DNA from: Parcubacteria group bacterium
GTDB lineage: Bacteria > Patescibacteriota > Minisyncoccia > Phycocordibacterales > UBA2100
Reading direction: 5' to 3'
Length of the DNA stretch: 50,196 nt
Assembly (NCBI GenBank): GCA_943358385.1
Contig: CALRGX010000008.1
Location: 1 to 50,196, forward strand
The notes beneath the pieces were generated by a model, which searched no databases, was not told where the DNA came from, and worked only from the letters and a program-made list of their open reading frames with translations. Positions within the stretch are counted from its first letter, which is position 1. The number at the start of each line of letters is the position of its first letter. Of the stretch, positions 36,478 through 45,748 are shown piece by piece. The translations under genes were made by a program, and so were the position numbers.

Positions 36478-36501
36478 AGGCCGCCACATGAGTGGCGGCC
36501 T
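36478..36501. terminator. bidirectional terminator
   Basis: aggccgccac-atga-gtggcggcct. Confidence 0.6.
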
Positions 36502-36509
36502 CGCCGCGG

Positions 36510-37100
36510 TTACGGTTGCACATCAGGCACTGACGGGCCTCGCGGTTGTGGGAACGGGTATTTCGCGCGCGTTATCAGTGTGCCGAGACACCAATCTGCT
36601 AACGGAAAGAGCACATTCAGGTTTTTCGAATGGTCTTTGTGGTGCAACAAGTGGTGAGCGTTTAGCCATTGATACCAGCGTTGGCGCTCAACCCATCGGT
36701 TCTGTGGATTATGCATGCACCAGTGCGTGTATTCGTAGCCCACGTAGTAGGCGACACACACCATGAGGCTGGATCCCCAAATCGCGATTGCAATGTAGAG
36801 AAACCCAAACTGGTAGAAGATGGTGCCCGTAATAAGGTAGGGCAGCATGCCGCCTGAAATCAGCACAATGCCATTCCACCAAGCCATCGTGATTTTTGTA
36901 TCACCGGCGTGCCTTTCATGCAGATGGTACGAGTCATCGGCGCGGTACCGGGTGTGGTGTACGCGAGCGTGTGCTTCATATGCATAACTGAAGCTGCCGA
37001 CCGGTCGGTGCATGACATACTTGTGCAGTGTCCATTCAAGAAACGATGCCATGACGACGCACACAAGAATCGTCGAGAGTGTCGTGAGTGCTATAACCAT
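36510..37100 (-). CDS. sterol desaturase / fatty-acid hydroxylase superfamily membrane protein
   Basis: His boxes HKYVMH, HARVHH, HHLLHH and hydrophobic segments. Confidence 0.8.
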   Translation of the reverse strand: MVIALTTLSTILVCVVMASFLEWTLHKYVMHRPVGSFSYAYEAHARVHHTRYRADDSYHLHERHAGDTKITMAWWNGIVLISGGMLPYLITGTIFYQFGFLYIAIAIWGSSLMVCVAYYVGYEYTHWCMHNPQNRWVERQRWYQWLNAHHLLHHKDHSKNLNVLFPLADWCLGTLITRAKYPFPQPRGPSVPDVQP

Positions 37101-37204
37101 GGGGAGTCCTCCCTGTGAAAGTTCAGTGTTGCTCGCTACACAATAGCACTTCAGTCCCCGCGGTACGGTGTACAGAGCCGCTAATGATGGTACAGTGCAC
37201 CTTC

Positions 37205-38668
37205 ATGGCACGCGCAGATGCAGTAGTCTCATTCGAGCAGGTCTCGTTTGAGCATGGTCACAGCAAACCGATATTAGAGTCGGTTGATTTTTCGGTGCGC
37301 AAAGGGAGCAAGGTAACCATCATGGGGCAAAATGGTGCGGGGAAAAGCACACTTTTCCAGCTCGTCACCGGAGCGCTCCATCCTGAGGAAGGGAAAATAA
37401 ATATTCCTCACGGTCTCACCATCGCGCATTCGCGCCAGGTGATTCCTCGCGATCAGCTCGATCTTTCCGTGCGTGACTTTTTCCGCGCGTGTTTTGCCAA
37501 GCCAGTGTACGACATTGATCCACGCATCGACGACGTGCTCGAGGTCGTGCACCTTAAAGGGCACGAGAAAGTGCACGACCGCACCATTCGCTCATTTTCA
37601 GGTGGCCAGCAGGCACGACTGCTCTTGGCCTCTGCACTCATTCAGAACCCAGACCTCCTCCTCCTTGATGAGCCAACAAACAATTTAGACAAGGCCGGCA
37701 TCGAGCACCTGACTGATTTCATTGTGCAGTATCCGAAAACCGTCATGGTCATTTCTCACGATGCGGCGTTTCTGAATGCATTTACTGATGCGGTTCTGTA
37801 TCTGGATGTGCGCACTCGCAAAATCGAACAGTACTCTGGTAATTACGACAACGTGGTCGAGCAAATCGCGCTACGTATCGAAAAAGAGAATCGCAAGAAT
37901 GCACAGCTGGCAAAAGAGATTCAAGAAAATAAGGACAAGGCAAATTTCTTCGCCCATAAGGGAGGGCAGATGCGACTGGTGGCCAAACGCATGCGCACCA
38001 AGGCAGAAGAGATGGAGGAAGAAAAAGTCGATGTACGAAAGGAGGACAAGACGATTCGCCCCTTTACTTTTCCTGTGCAGGAACCACTAACAGGCGACAT
38101 TGTGCGCATCACTTCGTTTTCAGTGATTGGAAAAAAGAACAAGCCGATGGAAAAGAAAGCAAACATTGTGTTACGTCGGAGCAACCGCCTGCTCCTACGA
38201 GGTCCAAATGGCATTGGAAAGACAACCCTTTTAGAATCTATGGCGCGTGGTACGGCATCGGGAACCATCATTGCACCAGGGGTGCGTGTCGGCTACTACC
38301 GTCAAGATTTTTCAACGCTCAATTTCGACGAAACAGTGCTGCAATCTCTCATGCATGCCTCGCACAAAAAGGATGAGGAGTTTGTACGCTCGGTCGCGGC
38401 AGGGTTTCTCATTACCGGTGAAGTGATGCGCACCAAAATCGGGTCGCTTTCTGAAGGGCAGAAGGGCTTGGTTGCTTTTGCACAGCTCGTATTTGAGCGT
38501 CCAGGGCTTTTGATACTCGACGAGCCGACGAACCACATCAACTTCCGCCATATTCCAGAGATCGCCAAAGCGCTTGATCAGTTCCAAGGCGCCATGATTT
38601 TGGTGAGTCACGTACCGGATTTCGTCTCGCAGATTCGGATTGATGAAGTGCTCGATTTAGATGCTTAG
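37205..38668 (+). CDS. ABC-F family ATP-binding protein
   Basis: two P-loops GQNGAGKST and GPNGIGKTT; FSGGQQARLLLASAL; LDEPTNNLD and LDEPTNHIN; no TM. Confidence 0.88.
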   Translation: MARADAVVSFEQVSFEHGHSKPILESVDFSVRKGSKVTIMGQNGAGKSTLFQLVTGALHPEEGKINIPHGLTIAHSRQVIPRDQLDLSVRDFFRACFAKPVYDIDPRIDDVLEVVHLKGHEKVHDRTIRSFSGGQQARLLLASALIQNPDLLLLDEPTNNLDKAGIEHLTDFIVQYPKTVMVISHDAAFLNAFTDAVLYLDVRTRKIEQYSGNYDNVVEQIALRIEKENRKNAQLAKEIQENKDKANFFAHKGGQMRLVAKRMRTKAEEMEEEKVDVRKEDKTIRPFTFPVQEPLTGDIVRITSFSVIGKKNKPMEKKANIVLRRSNRLLLRGPNGIGKTTLLESMARGTASGTIIAPGVRVGYYRQDFSTLNFDETVLQSLMHASHKKDEEFVRSVAAGFLITGEVMRTKIGSLSEGQKGLVAFAQLVFERPGLLILDEPTNHINFRHIPEIAKALDQFQGAMILVSHVPDFVSQIRIDEVLDLDA

Positions 38669-39971
38669 TATGAAGACGCCGGCCACGACAGTGGTGTGGG
38701 ATGTGGTAGTGGTAGGAGGCGGGCCTGCAGGCATGATGGCTGCCGGACGAGCTGCCGAACGTGGCCGCCCGACCCTCCTTCTTGAGAAAAATCCAAAGCC
38801 AGGGAAGAAGCTGTTGATTACCGGAGGTGGCCGCTGCAACGTAACGAACAACAAGCAGGACATTCGTGTGATGCTTGCGCGTTATGGCGAGAGTGGCCAG
38901 TTCCTTTTTTCACCTTTTTCACAATTTGCCGTGCGCGAGACGCTCGAATTCTTTCACTCACGCGGTATGCCAACGAAAGAAGAAAATGACGGCCGTCTAT
39001 TCCCGGTGTCGGACTCTGCGCGCTCTGTGTGGGATGTGCTCGTCGGCTACCTGAAACGCACAGGTGTTACAGTACATACGAAATCTGAAGTTACGGCAAT
39101 TCAATACGACAGAAAGGAAAAACTATTTCTCATAACGCTGCAAGACAAGCAGAAGATTCGCTCGCGCACGTGCATTATGGCCACCGGCGGCACCTCGCGG
39201 CCTGAGACGGGTTCAACCGGTGAAGGTTTCCGTTTCCTCAAGCGATTGGGGCACAGTATCGGCGGACACGACATGACGCTTGTTCCTATCACGCTTTCAG
39301 ATCCGTGGATTGAGCGGGTCGCCGGGGTTACGCTGCCTGACGTAAAACTAACTACGATTGCAACAGGCGCGAAAAAGAAAGTATACCGAGGAAAGCTCCT
39401 TTTCACGCATGTGGGCATCAGCGGACCCACGGTACTAAACATGAGCCGTGACGTGGGCGCACTGCTCTCTGCTACTGAAGGTGCAGAGTACGAACAGAAA
39501 TCGTTATCCCACGGATCATCAACTGTTGCGATCGTCCTGGATTTGTTCCCGCAGCTAGACCATGGAGCATTGAAAGTTCGACTGCACGAAGTGCTCAGTG
39601 AGCATAGTAATAAATTGTTGCGTAACGCGCTGGCAGCACTTTTGCCTGCAGCGCTCGTAGAACCAATCTTGGCAGAGATCCACGTGTCTACAGAAACACC
39701 AGCACACAGTGTGCGCACCGAGGATCGCAACGCTCTCCTCATGCGTCTTAAGGCGCTACCACTTCACGTGTCGGGGCTCCTAGGTGCCGAAAAGGCAGTA
39801 GTCTCATCTGGCGGCGTGCCACTACAAGAAATCGACATGAAAACGATGCAGTCACACAAAGTACCTGGGCTGTATGTGGTGGGCGACGTACTCGACATCA
39901 ATCGACCGTCAGGTGGGTATAGCCTGCAGCTATGCTGGAGTACGGGGTACGTTGCTGGCAACAGTTGCTAG
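38661..39971 (+). CDS. HI0933/BaiN-type NAD(P)/FAD-dependent oxidoreductase
   Basis: VVVVGGGPAGMMAAGRAAERG, KLLITGGGRCNVTN, GDVLDINRPSGGYSLQLCWSTGYVAG. Confidence 0.9.
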   Translation: MLSMKTPATTVVWDVVVVGGGPAGMMAAGRAAERGRPTLLLEKNPKPGKKLLITGGGRCNVTNNKQDIRVMLARYGESGQFLFSPFSQFAVRETLEFFHSRGMPTKEENDGRLFPVSDSARSVWDVLVGYLKRTGVTVHTKSEVTAIQYDRKEKLFLITLQDKQKIRSRTCIMATGGTSRPETGSTGEGFRFLKRLGHSIGGHDMTLVPITLSDPWIERVAGVTLPDVKLTTIATGAKKKVYRGKLLFTHVGISGPTVLNMSRDVGALLSATEGAEYEQKSLSHGSSTVAIVLDLFPQLDHGALKVRLHEVLSEHSNKLLRNALAALLPAALVEPILAEIHVSTETPAHSVRTEDRNALLMRLKALPLHVSGLLGAEKAVVSSGGVPLQEIDMKTMQSHKVPGLYVVGDVLDINRPSGGYSLQLCWSTGYVAGNSC

Positions 39972-39988
39972 CGTGGTAGTGTTACTCC

Positions 39989-40288
39989 ATGAAGGTGCAG
40001 TTTTGCTTCACTGCGAAAGTGTGGCTGTACTCAGGTGCGGCGGCGTGGCATTTCGTTAATGTTGATAAAAAGATCGCGACAACCTTGAAAAAGAGATATG
40101 GCGGCCAAGCGCGCGGGTTTGGATCCTTGCCGGTAGAGGTAAGGATAGGAAAGACGACCTGGCAGACGTCTATATTTCCCGATTCGCAGAGCGGGACGTA
40201 TTTGCTGCCGATCAAAGTCAAGGTGCGCCGCTCAGAAAAAGTGGGGGATGGAGACCTGGTACAAGTGCGACTCAGCGTCCGTGAATAG
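39989..40288 (+). CDS. DUF1905 protein
   Basis: FTAKVWLYSGAAAWHFVNVDKKIATTLKKRYGGQARGFGSLPVEVRIGKTTWQTSIFPD. Confidence 0.8.
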   Translation: MKVQFCFTAKVWLYSGAAAWHFVNVDKKIATTLKKRYGGQARGFGSLPVEVRIGKTTWQTSIFPDSQSGTYLLPIKVKVRRSEKVGDGDLVQVRLSVRE

Positions 40289-40317
40289 TTGACTAAATAG
40301 CAAATAGTATGTATAAT
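40289..40317 (+). promoter_or_regulatory. promoter TTGACT-N17-TATAAT
   Basis: ttgact aaatagcaaatagtatg tataat. Confidence 0.8.
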
Positions 40318-40352
40318 GGCAGTAGGTAGAGGTTGGCCATGGAGATGTGCCA

Positions 40353-40643
40353 ATGAATATCGCTACAGCCGTGCTTGCTGCTTGCGCCCTCGTCGCCGTC
40401 AACACCCCAACTGCCGTGTTTGCAGCCGGGAAAGCAGCGACGGACGGTGAAAAGGCGGGCTCGGTAATTTGGTTGCTGGCGGGTGTGATTTTCGTCACCA
40501 CCGCTGCAACGAACTATCGAGCCATGCTCCGCAACAGCGGCGACCGGTTGCCTTGGTCGTTCGCCTTCGGGTCGGTCGGGGTCGCCTGTTGGGTGTCGCT
40601 CACCAACTCCTTACTACCACTTCTGAGAGATCAGGTGTCGTAG
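40353..40643 (+). CDS. small secreted/TM protein
   Basis: signal peptide plus TMs; promoter at 40289 and SD-like ggag. Confidence 0.6.
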   Translation: MNIATAVLAACALVAVNTPTAVFAAGKAATDGEKAGSVIWLLAGVIFVTTAATNYRAMLRNSGDRLPWSFAFGSVGVACWVSLTNSLLPLLRDQVS

Positions 40644-40651
40644 ATGAATTG

Positions 40652-40679
40652 AAGCCCGCGTGCATGCACGCGGGCTTCT
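40652..40679 (+). terminator. perfect palindromic terminator
   Basis: gaagcccgcgtgca/tgcacgcgggcttc. Confidence 0.7.
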
Positions 40680-40702
40680 CATAAATAAATTTGAACACAA
40701 AT

Positions 40703-40731
40703 TTGCACAAGTATATCAAGCGTGTTATAAT
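40703..40731 (+). promoter_or_regulatory. promoter TTGCAC-N17-TATAAT
   Basis: ttgcac aagtatatcaagcgtgt tataat. Confidence 0.75.
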
Positions 40732-40804
40732 CAATTTTACGTGAACAGGGGGACGTCGCTGCGGGCACCTTTTCTCTTATCAACAACTGCTAACGCAATA
40801 CGCT

Positions 40805-41335
40805 ATGGCATTTCCAAGATCTGGTGGATTTAATAAACGCCCGGGAGGGTTTAAGGGGGGAGGCGGTGCGCGCTTTGGCAACAAGCGCCCATTCGACCGT
40901 GATGCACGTGGCGAAGGACGCCCTGAAATGCATAGCGCAACTTGTGCAAATTGTCACAAGCCTTGCGAAGTACCATTCAAGCCAGATGGGAGCCGTCCCA
41001 TCTACTGTCGCGACTGTTTTGGCGACAATAAGCCAGAAGGAAGCGAACGATCAAGTGATCGCGCGCCACGTGAGTTTCATCGAAGCGAAAACCGCTCCTT
41101 TGACCGTCCTGAGCGCCGTGATTTTGCTCCGCGCGCTGCTGCTCCTGCAGCGGTAGACATGCGTCCTATTATGGATGCTGCTCGCGAGATGAATGCTCTC
41201 ACCGCTAAGCTCGGTGCGCTCATCGAGATTCTTGCAGCGGGACATGCGCCAAAAGGTGCTACGGAAAAAGTGGAGAAAACTGAAAAGAAAGATGCTGTTG
41301 AGAAGCCAGCGAAGAAAGTCTCAAAAAAGAAGTAG
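40805..41335 (+). CDS. Gly/Arg-rich protein with CxxC zinc-binding module
   Basis: CANCHKPCEVPFKPDGSRPIYCRDCF; R/G-rich N-terminus, Lys-rich C-terminus. Confidence 0.8.
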   Translation: MAFPRSGGFNKRPGGFKGGGGARFGNKRPFDRDARGEGRPEMHSATCANCHKPCEVPFKPDGSRPIYCRDCFGDNKPEGSERSSDRAPREFHRSENRSFDRPERRDFAPRAAAPAAVDMRPIMDAAREMNALTAKLGALIEILAAGHAPKGATEKVEKTEKKDAVEKPAKKVSKKK

Positions 41336-41353
41336 TAGTTACAAACTCCTTCC

Positions 41354-41382
41354 AAAAGATGCCGCGCAATGCGGCATCTTTT
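41354..41382 (+). terminator. Rho-independent terminator
   Basis: aaaagatgccgc-gcaat-gcggcatcttttgtttt. Confidence 0.8.
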
Positions 41383-41402
41383 GTTTTGCGTGGGCAAAAA
41401 GT

Positions 41403-41428
41403 AAACCACGGCACTGGTGCCGTGGTTT
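41403..41428 (-). terminator. terminator hairpin downstream of the minus-strand amidohydrolase
   Basis: aaaccacggca-ctgg-tgccgtggttt. Confidence 0.7.
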
Positions 41429-41434
41429 GTGTTT

Positions 41435-42454
41435 TCAGAGAACTTTTCCTATGCGCTCGAGTCGTGGCGCCAAGACCGTATAGCCGCGCGTGTATGCAGC
41501 ACGTGGTAGCCCCATAGCAGCGAGGACATAACGGTAGAGGTCGAAATAGTTGCGTGGCGGATGCTCGCGGCGGCGGACGTGCAATTCGATTTCTCTCCGA
41601 AACGCCAAGGGCCAAATAGGTACCGGGAAGTCAGTGCCAAAAACCAGCCTTTCAGACAGTACTGAGTTTGCTATCGCATTCCGGAGGCGCGTCTTTCGAT
41701 GCGGTGACGCCATTCCAGAAACATCAAGCCATAGACTGCCATGATACTTTTCGGCGAGCTGTTGTACTTGCCAGAATTGTTCACGATCTTCTCTGAAAGG
41801 TACATTGCCACAGCAGTGAGCCGCGACTACCGTCACCCCTTCCCGAAGCATGTGCTCAAGTCGAGCAACGTTTGCGAAGTCATGGTTGATGACGGGCAAT
41901 GCGTACTCCATCCCGATGTGGCAAAGAAGAGGTAGCTGTGCTTCGCGCACTTTCTGGTAGAAGCGGGCAAACGAACGCTCAGTGGGATCGAAACCCATTA
42001 CGCTCGGGAGCCATTTCAACATAACCGCGCCTTCCTCCAGGACTTTGTCCAGCTCATCTTCCCAATCGCGGCGCATGGGATTGACCGATGCGCAGAACAG
42101 CATCTTTTTGTGCGCCGCACATGCAGCAACCACCGCCGCGTTGGTGACCATTTTAGGAGTGCGTGCAGAGTCAAAGTATCCTTGTGCTGTGTACACGCCA
42201 TCAAAGGCAAGAACGGTGGCGTAATCGACGGTAGACGCCTCCAAGTTGCTTGCCAGTTTATTGCTTATTCTTTCATGCAAGTCTTTGGGGTCGGGCATGC
42301 GGCGGGCAAGCAGTTCTCTGGGCGACAAGACGCCAAGCGTTGCCGCGACCCCGCGCGACCGTAGGCCACGCATAAACGCAGGGTGTACCCAGCATCCATG
42401 TGCGTCCGACGGAACTACCAAATGGCAGTGCATATCGATAATTGGCTGATTCAT
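41435..42454 (-). CDS. amidohydrolase family (TIM-barrel) protein
   Basis: IIDMHCHLVVPSDAHG, LLCHIGMEYAL, VVAAHCCGN, LVFGTDFPVP. Confidence 0.82.
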   Translation of the reverse strand: MNQPIIDMHCHLVVPSDAHGCWVHPAFMRGLRSRGVAATLGVLSPRELLARRMPDPKDLHERISNKLASNLEASTVDYATVLAFDGVYTAQGYFDSARTPKMVTNAAVVAACAAHKKMLFCASVNPMRRDWEDELDKVLEEGAVMLKWLPSVMGFDPTERSFARFYQKVREAQLPLLCHIGMEYALPVINHDFANVARLEHMLREGVTVVAAHCCGNVPFREDREQFWQVQQLAEKYHGSLWLDVSGMASPHRKTRLRNAIANSVLSERLVFGTDFPVPIWPLAFRREIELHVRRREHPPRNYFDLYRYVLAAMGLPRAAYTRGYTVLAPRLERIGKVL

Positions 42455-42549
42455 CGTGTGATCCTTCCAGTTGTTCCAGACGCACAATCACATATTAAAA
42501 AGAATCTGTCAAACGCCAGGGCGTACATAAAGTGTGTTACAAATACTGC

Positions 42550-42906
42550 ATGAAGCCAATTCCAACACGCGTGTGGGTAGGCATCGCTGGTGTTGCTGCG
42601 GTCATTTTGGCTCTCCAGGTTTTTTCATTTCTTCATCATGTGACGCCCGGAGATGCTGCGGGGCGCATTGTGGCCAAAGACGCCAAAGGTGTCATTATTC
42701 AAGATCGCGGCGGGCACCTCACGCAGATACTTATCGACGAGGCTACGATCATTGAAAGTGCGCGGCTAAGCGTGAAGCACGACACGCTCGTTTCCGGTAC
42801 GTATGTCGTTGTACTGGGCGAATCGCTAGGTGATGGCACTATACAAGCGCGAATGATTCGTTTGTTTGCCGATGAGGTGCCTCCATTCAAAAAGAAGCGC
42901 CCATGA
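42550..42906 (+). CDS. single-TM hypothetical protein with beta-rich (OB-like) C-terminus
   Basis: MKPIPTRVWVGIAGVAAVILALQ...GRIVAKDAKGVIIQDRGGHLTQILIDEATII. Confidence 0.6.
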   Translation: MKPIPTRVWVGIAGVAAVILALQVFSFLHHVTPGDAAGRIVAKDAKGVIIQDRGGHLTQILIDEATIIESARLSVKHDTLVSGTYVVVLGESLGDGTIQARMIRLFADEVPPFKKKRP

Positions 42907-43490
42907 CTTACGGGTCTGAAGCCTCATGGTGGCGTACTATACGCGGCGTGTGGCCCTTGATGGCTATTATCGCCTTGTCGCTCGGGCTTCTTTTTATTGT
43001 TACACCAGAGACATTAATTGATTGGGTAGGATTGAAGAATGCGTACCTTTTAATGTTTGTGACAGCACTTTTAGGCGGGCTCACCACGTTCAACACGGTG
43101 CCGTATCTTTCAATGCTACTGCTTTTAGCAAGTGGCGGTTTGAATCCCTACCTGCTTGGCGTTGCATCGGCCACGGGCGTGATGATGGGAGATACGCTGT
43201 CCTACCTGGTGGGACATCATGGCGCAAAAGCAATTCCCGCAATGTTTCTCCCTTTATTCGAGCGCATCAATCAATTTGCAGAAAAGTACCCGCAGAGGTT
43301 TCCAGTGATCTGTTTTTTGTATGGAGCGTTTTGCCCGCTCTCGAATGATTTCATCACCATACCTTCGGGCATGGCTCGTATTTCGTATATGCGCGTTATG
43401 ATTCCTCTGGCTTTGGGAAATCTGGTGTTTAACATCGGTACTGCACTGTTTGTGACCAGTATCTACGACGTCCTTGCACGTTGGTTCTAG
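42903..43490 (+). CDS. VTT/DedA-like membrane protein
   Basis: GVMMGDTLSYLVGHHGAKAIP...FCPLSNDFITIPSGMARISYMRVMIPLALGNLVFNIG. Confidence 0.65.
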   Translation: MTYGSEASWWRTIRGVWPLMAIIALSLGLLFIVTPETLIDWVGLKNAYLLMFVTALLGGLTTFNTVPYLSMLLLLASGGLNPYLLGVASATGVMMGDTLSYLVGHHGAKAIPAMFLPLFERINQFAEKYPQRFPVICFLYGAFCPLSNDFITIPSGMARISYMRVMIPLALGNLVFNIGTALFVTSIYDVLARWF

Positions 43491-43492
43491 AT

Positions 43493-44107
43493 CTATTTGA
43501 ACGTAACTCCCTTAGGGGTGCCGAGCATGGCAGTGTCTACTTTCCATGTATGGCAGTCCCAGCTGACGTTGTTGAGTGGTGTGCCGAGTACTACGCCTTG
43601 CGTAAGGTTGGCGGGAATCAGCATAGCAATATCTGCAGCCGAGCGAACAGAACTTTTCGTACCCGCGGCAGTCCCTTCAGTCCAAGTATAGAGCGCGCTT
43701 CCATCGTAATAGCTGATTGTGTTTTTCGAGACACCTGCGGTGGTTGTGCGGAATTCGCCGCGGATTTTACCGTTAGATATGAAGAGCGTATCTGAACTGC
43801 GAATGTTGCCGTCTACACGCTCGTAGCTGCAGGTGGTGTTGCCCATCCCAGCAATGACCTCACGCAAAGGCGCGGCAGTACTCTTGGTGGTAGCGGCAGG
43901 TGCAGTAGGTTTCTTTGCAGCCGCAGCTGTTGGTGCAGGAGCTGTGGTGTCGGCAGTGCTCGTTGATTCCGATAAGGTGTTTGTTGTCACTGGATCGAGG
44001 GTGACTTGTAGAGGCGCGCGATGAATCAATTGATCAAACCACATACCTAGACAGAACATGACGATAGCGCCCAGTCCCACCATAATGTACATACGTGATT
44101 GCTGCAT
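43493..44107 (-). CDS. secreted/anchored hypothetical protein with Ala/Thr-rich linker
   Basis: N-terminal TM, low-complexity linker, two Cys. Confidence 0.6.
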   Translation of the reverse strand: MQQSRMYIMVGLGAIVMFCLGMWFDQLIHRAPLQVTLDPVTTNTLSESTSTADTTAPAPTAAAAKKPTAPAATTKSTAAPLREVIAGMGNTTCSYERVDGNIRSSDTLFISNGKIRGEFRTTTAGVSKNTISYYDGSALYTWTEGTAAGTKSSVRSAADIAMLIPANLTQGVVLGTPLNNVSWDCHTWKVDTAMLGTPKGVTFK

Positions 44108-44214
44108 AGGTGTCGTAATTAAAGGATTTAAGTGACGCCACTATACCATGCATACGGTATGCTATGCCCGTGCGGTGGTTGCAGCGAGGGAAAGGCCTCG
44201 TATACTTCGCCTAT

Positions 44215-44814
44215 ATGCCCCTCTTTGCAGTAAAAATAGCTTTGATGAAATGGCTTCAGTACGCAATTATTATTTTGGTTGTTGGTGGTGCGGGATATCT
44301 CGGATTGCAGCAGGTGTATCGTAGTGGTGCAGACGACCCGCAGGTACAGATAGTAGACGACGTTGCGCGGGCAGTTGAGGGAGGTGTTGATCCGGCGCAG
44401 ATTATTCCAAATCCCAGTACCGATGTTGCGGTGAGCCTCTCACCGTTCTTGGCATCTTTTTCTGCTGAGCGCGTGCTCACTCTTTCTTCAGGCGTCATGG
44501 ACGGCTCTTCGATAAATATTCCAGCAGACATTTTTGCCGCCGCAAAAGATACGGGTGAGCATCGGGTCACCTGGGAACCGAAGGATGGGGTTCGCGTTGC
44601 GTTGGTGGTGCGAGCATTAAAGGACGGAACCTTTATCGTCGCAGGCCGGAATCTCCGTGAAATTGAGAATCGCATCGCTCACACGAGTACGTTTGTCGGG
44701 ACAGGTATTGCACTTGCACTGCTCCTCACACTTCTCTTGGAACTCTTTGGTGCGTGGCGCCATGCACAAGCAAAGCCACATGTGCAAAGTGCTCCCATTA
44801 CCCCCGCACAATAG
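44215..44814 (+). CDS. two-TM protein with extracytoplasmic domain
   Basis: TM-...-TM topology resembling a sensor domain without kinase. Confidence 0.55.
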   Translation: MPLFAVKIALMKWLQYAIIILVVGGAGYLGLQQVYRSGADDPQVQIVDDVARAVEGGVDPAQIIPNPSTDVAVSLSPFLASFSAERVLTLSSGVMDGSSINIPADIFAAAKDTGEHRVTWEPKDGVRVALVVRALKDGTFIVAGRNLREIENRIAHTSTFVGTGIALALLLTLLLELFGAWRHAQAKPHVQSAPITPAQ

Positions 44815-44820
44815 TTGTGC

Positions 44821-45282
44821 ATGACTCGTTACTGGCTGTTCAAATCTGAGCCCGATTGTTTTGGTATTTCAGATTTGAAAAGGAGAAAGAAAGCGACTTG
44901 GGACGGGGTGCGAAACTACCAAGCACGCAATTACTTGCGCGACGAAGTGCAGCTAGGAGACGTTGTGGTTTTCTACCATTCATCATGTGCCGAGCCTGCC
45001 GCTGTGGGCATAGCTAAAATTGTACGTGCAGCGTATGCCGACAAGACGGCCTGGGACTCACACAGTGAGCATCCCGACCCAAAAAGCACTCCCAAGAACC
45101 CTATTTGGTACGTTGTGGATGTTGCGTATGTACATACGTTTCAACACGCCGTGCTACTCAAAGTACTTCACGCGATGCCTGAGATGAACGGGTCACCCCT
45201 CACGCAGCGTGGGAATCGTTTGTCTATTTTGCCTTTGAGCGAAAAGCAGTATCGCGCCATCAAGAAAGAAGGCGGTCGTTAG
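44821..45282 (+). CDS. EVE-domain protein
   Basis: MTRYWLFKSEPDCFGISDL...WDGVRNYQARNYLRDEVQLGDVVVFYHSS. Confidence 0.92.
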   Translation: MTRYWLFKSEPDCFGISDLKRRKKATWDGVRNYQARNYLRDEVQLGDVVVFYHSSCAEPAAVGIAKIVRAAYADKTAWDSHSEHPDPKSTPKNPIWYVVDVAYVHTFQHAVLLKVLHAMPEMNGSPLTQRGNRLSILPLSEKQYRAIKKEGGR

Positions 45283-45332
45283 TTGCGCCACGTCGCAGCT
45301 CTGCTAGGGTGCCCACAGTAGAGGAGGATGGT

Positions 45333-45686
45333 ATGCGCAAAAAGCCAACATGGTGGATTAGCAGTGCGGTTGCAGGAAACGAAATCATCGCCCAGTTTTT
45401 TTCTGAGCACGCAGTACATGAGTCTGAGGTACTCTGTCGGGATGTTCTGTGTGCCGATGGGAGATTACGCGACTTGTGGCGCCTCACCGGCGAGCAGGTA
45501 AAGCATTTTCGAGGTGCGGCGGCAGTGTACACCTATGCTAGTTTCCGTTTCTTTATCCAAGACTCGCCAAACGGAAAGCCACGCGCAGCGGACTTCCTAA
45601 TGAAAAAGCGAGCGTCGAAGAAAGTGCTGGCTGCCAAAGCACGTTTGGAAGTTCTGAAACGCAAGCGAGCAGAGCTCATGGACTGA
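45333..45686 (+). CDS. hypothetical protein
   Basis: SD gaggagg, terminator downstream. Confidence 0.55.
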   Translation: MRKKPTWWISSAVAGNEIIAQFFSEHAVHESEVLCRDVLCADGRLRDLWRLTGEQVKHFRGAAAVYTYASFRFFIQDSPNGKPRAADFLMKKRASKKVLAAKARLEVLKRKRAELMD

Positions 45687-45690
45687 ACGT

Positions 45691-45713
45691 GAGGCGCCCC
45701 AGAGGGGCGCCTC
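45691..45713 (+). terminator. Rho-independent terminator
   Basis: gaggcgcccc-aga-ggggcgcctcttcttt. Confidence 0.78.
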
Positions 45714-45748
45714 TTCTTTGATATACTGCATGCACGGCACCTGATACT

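Noticed and set aside
39101-39742. 213-aa minus-strand ORF
   Set aside because: Antisense shadow of the HI0933-type flavoprotein.
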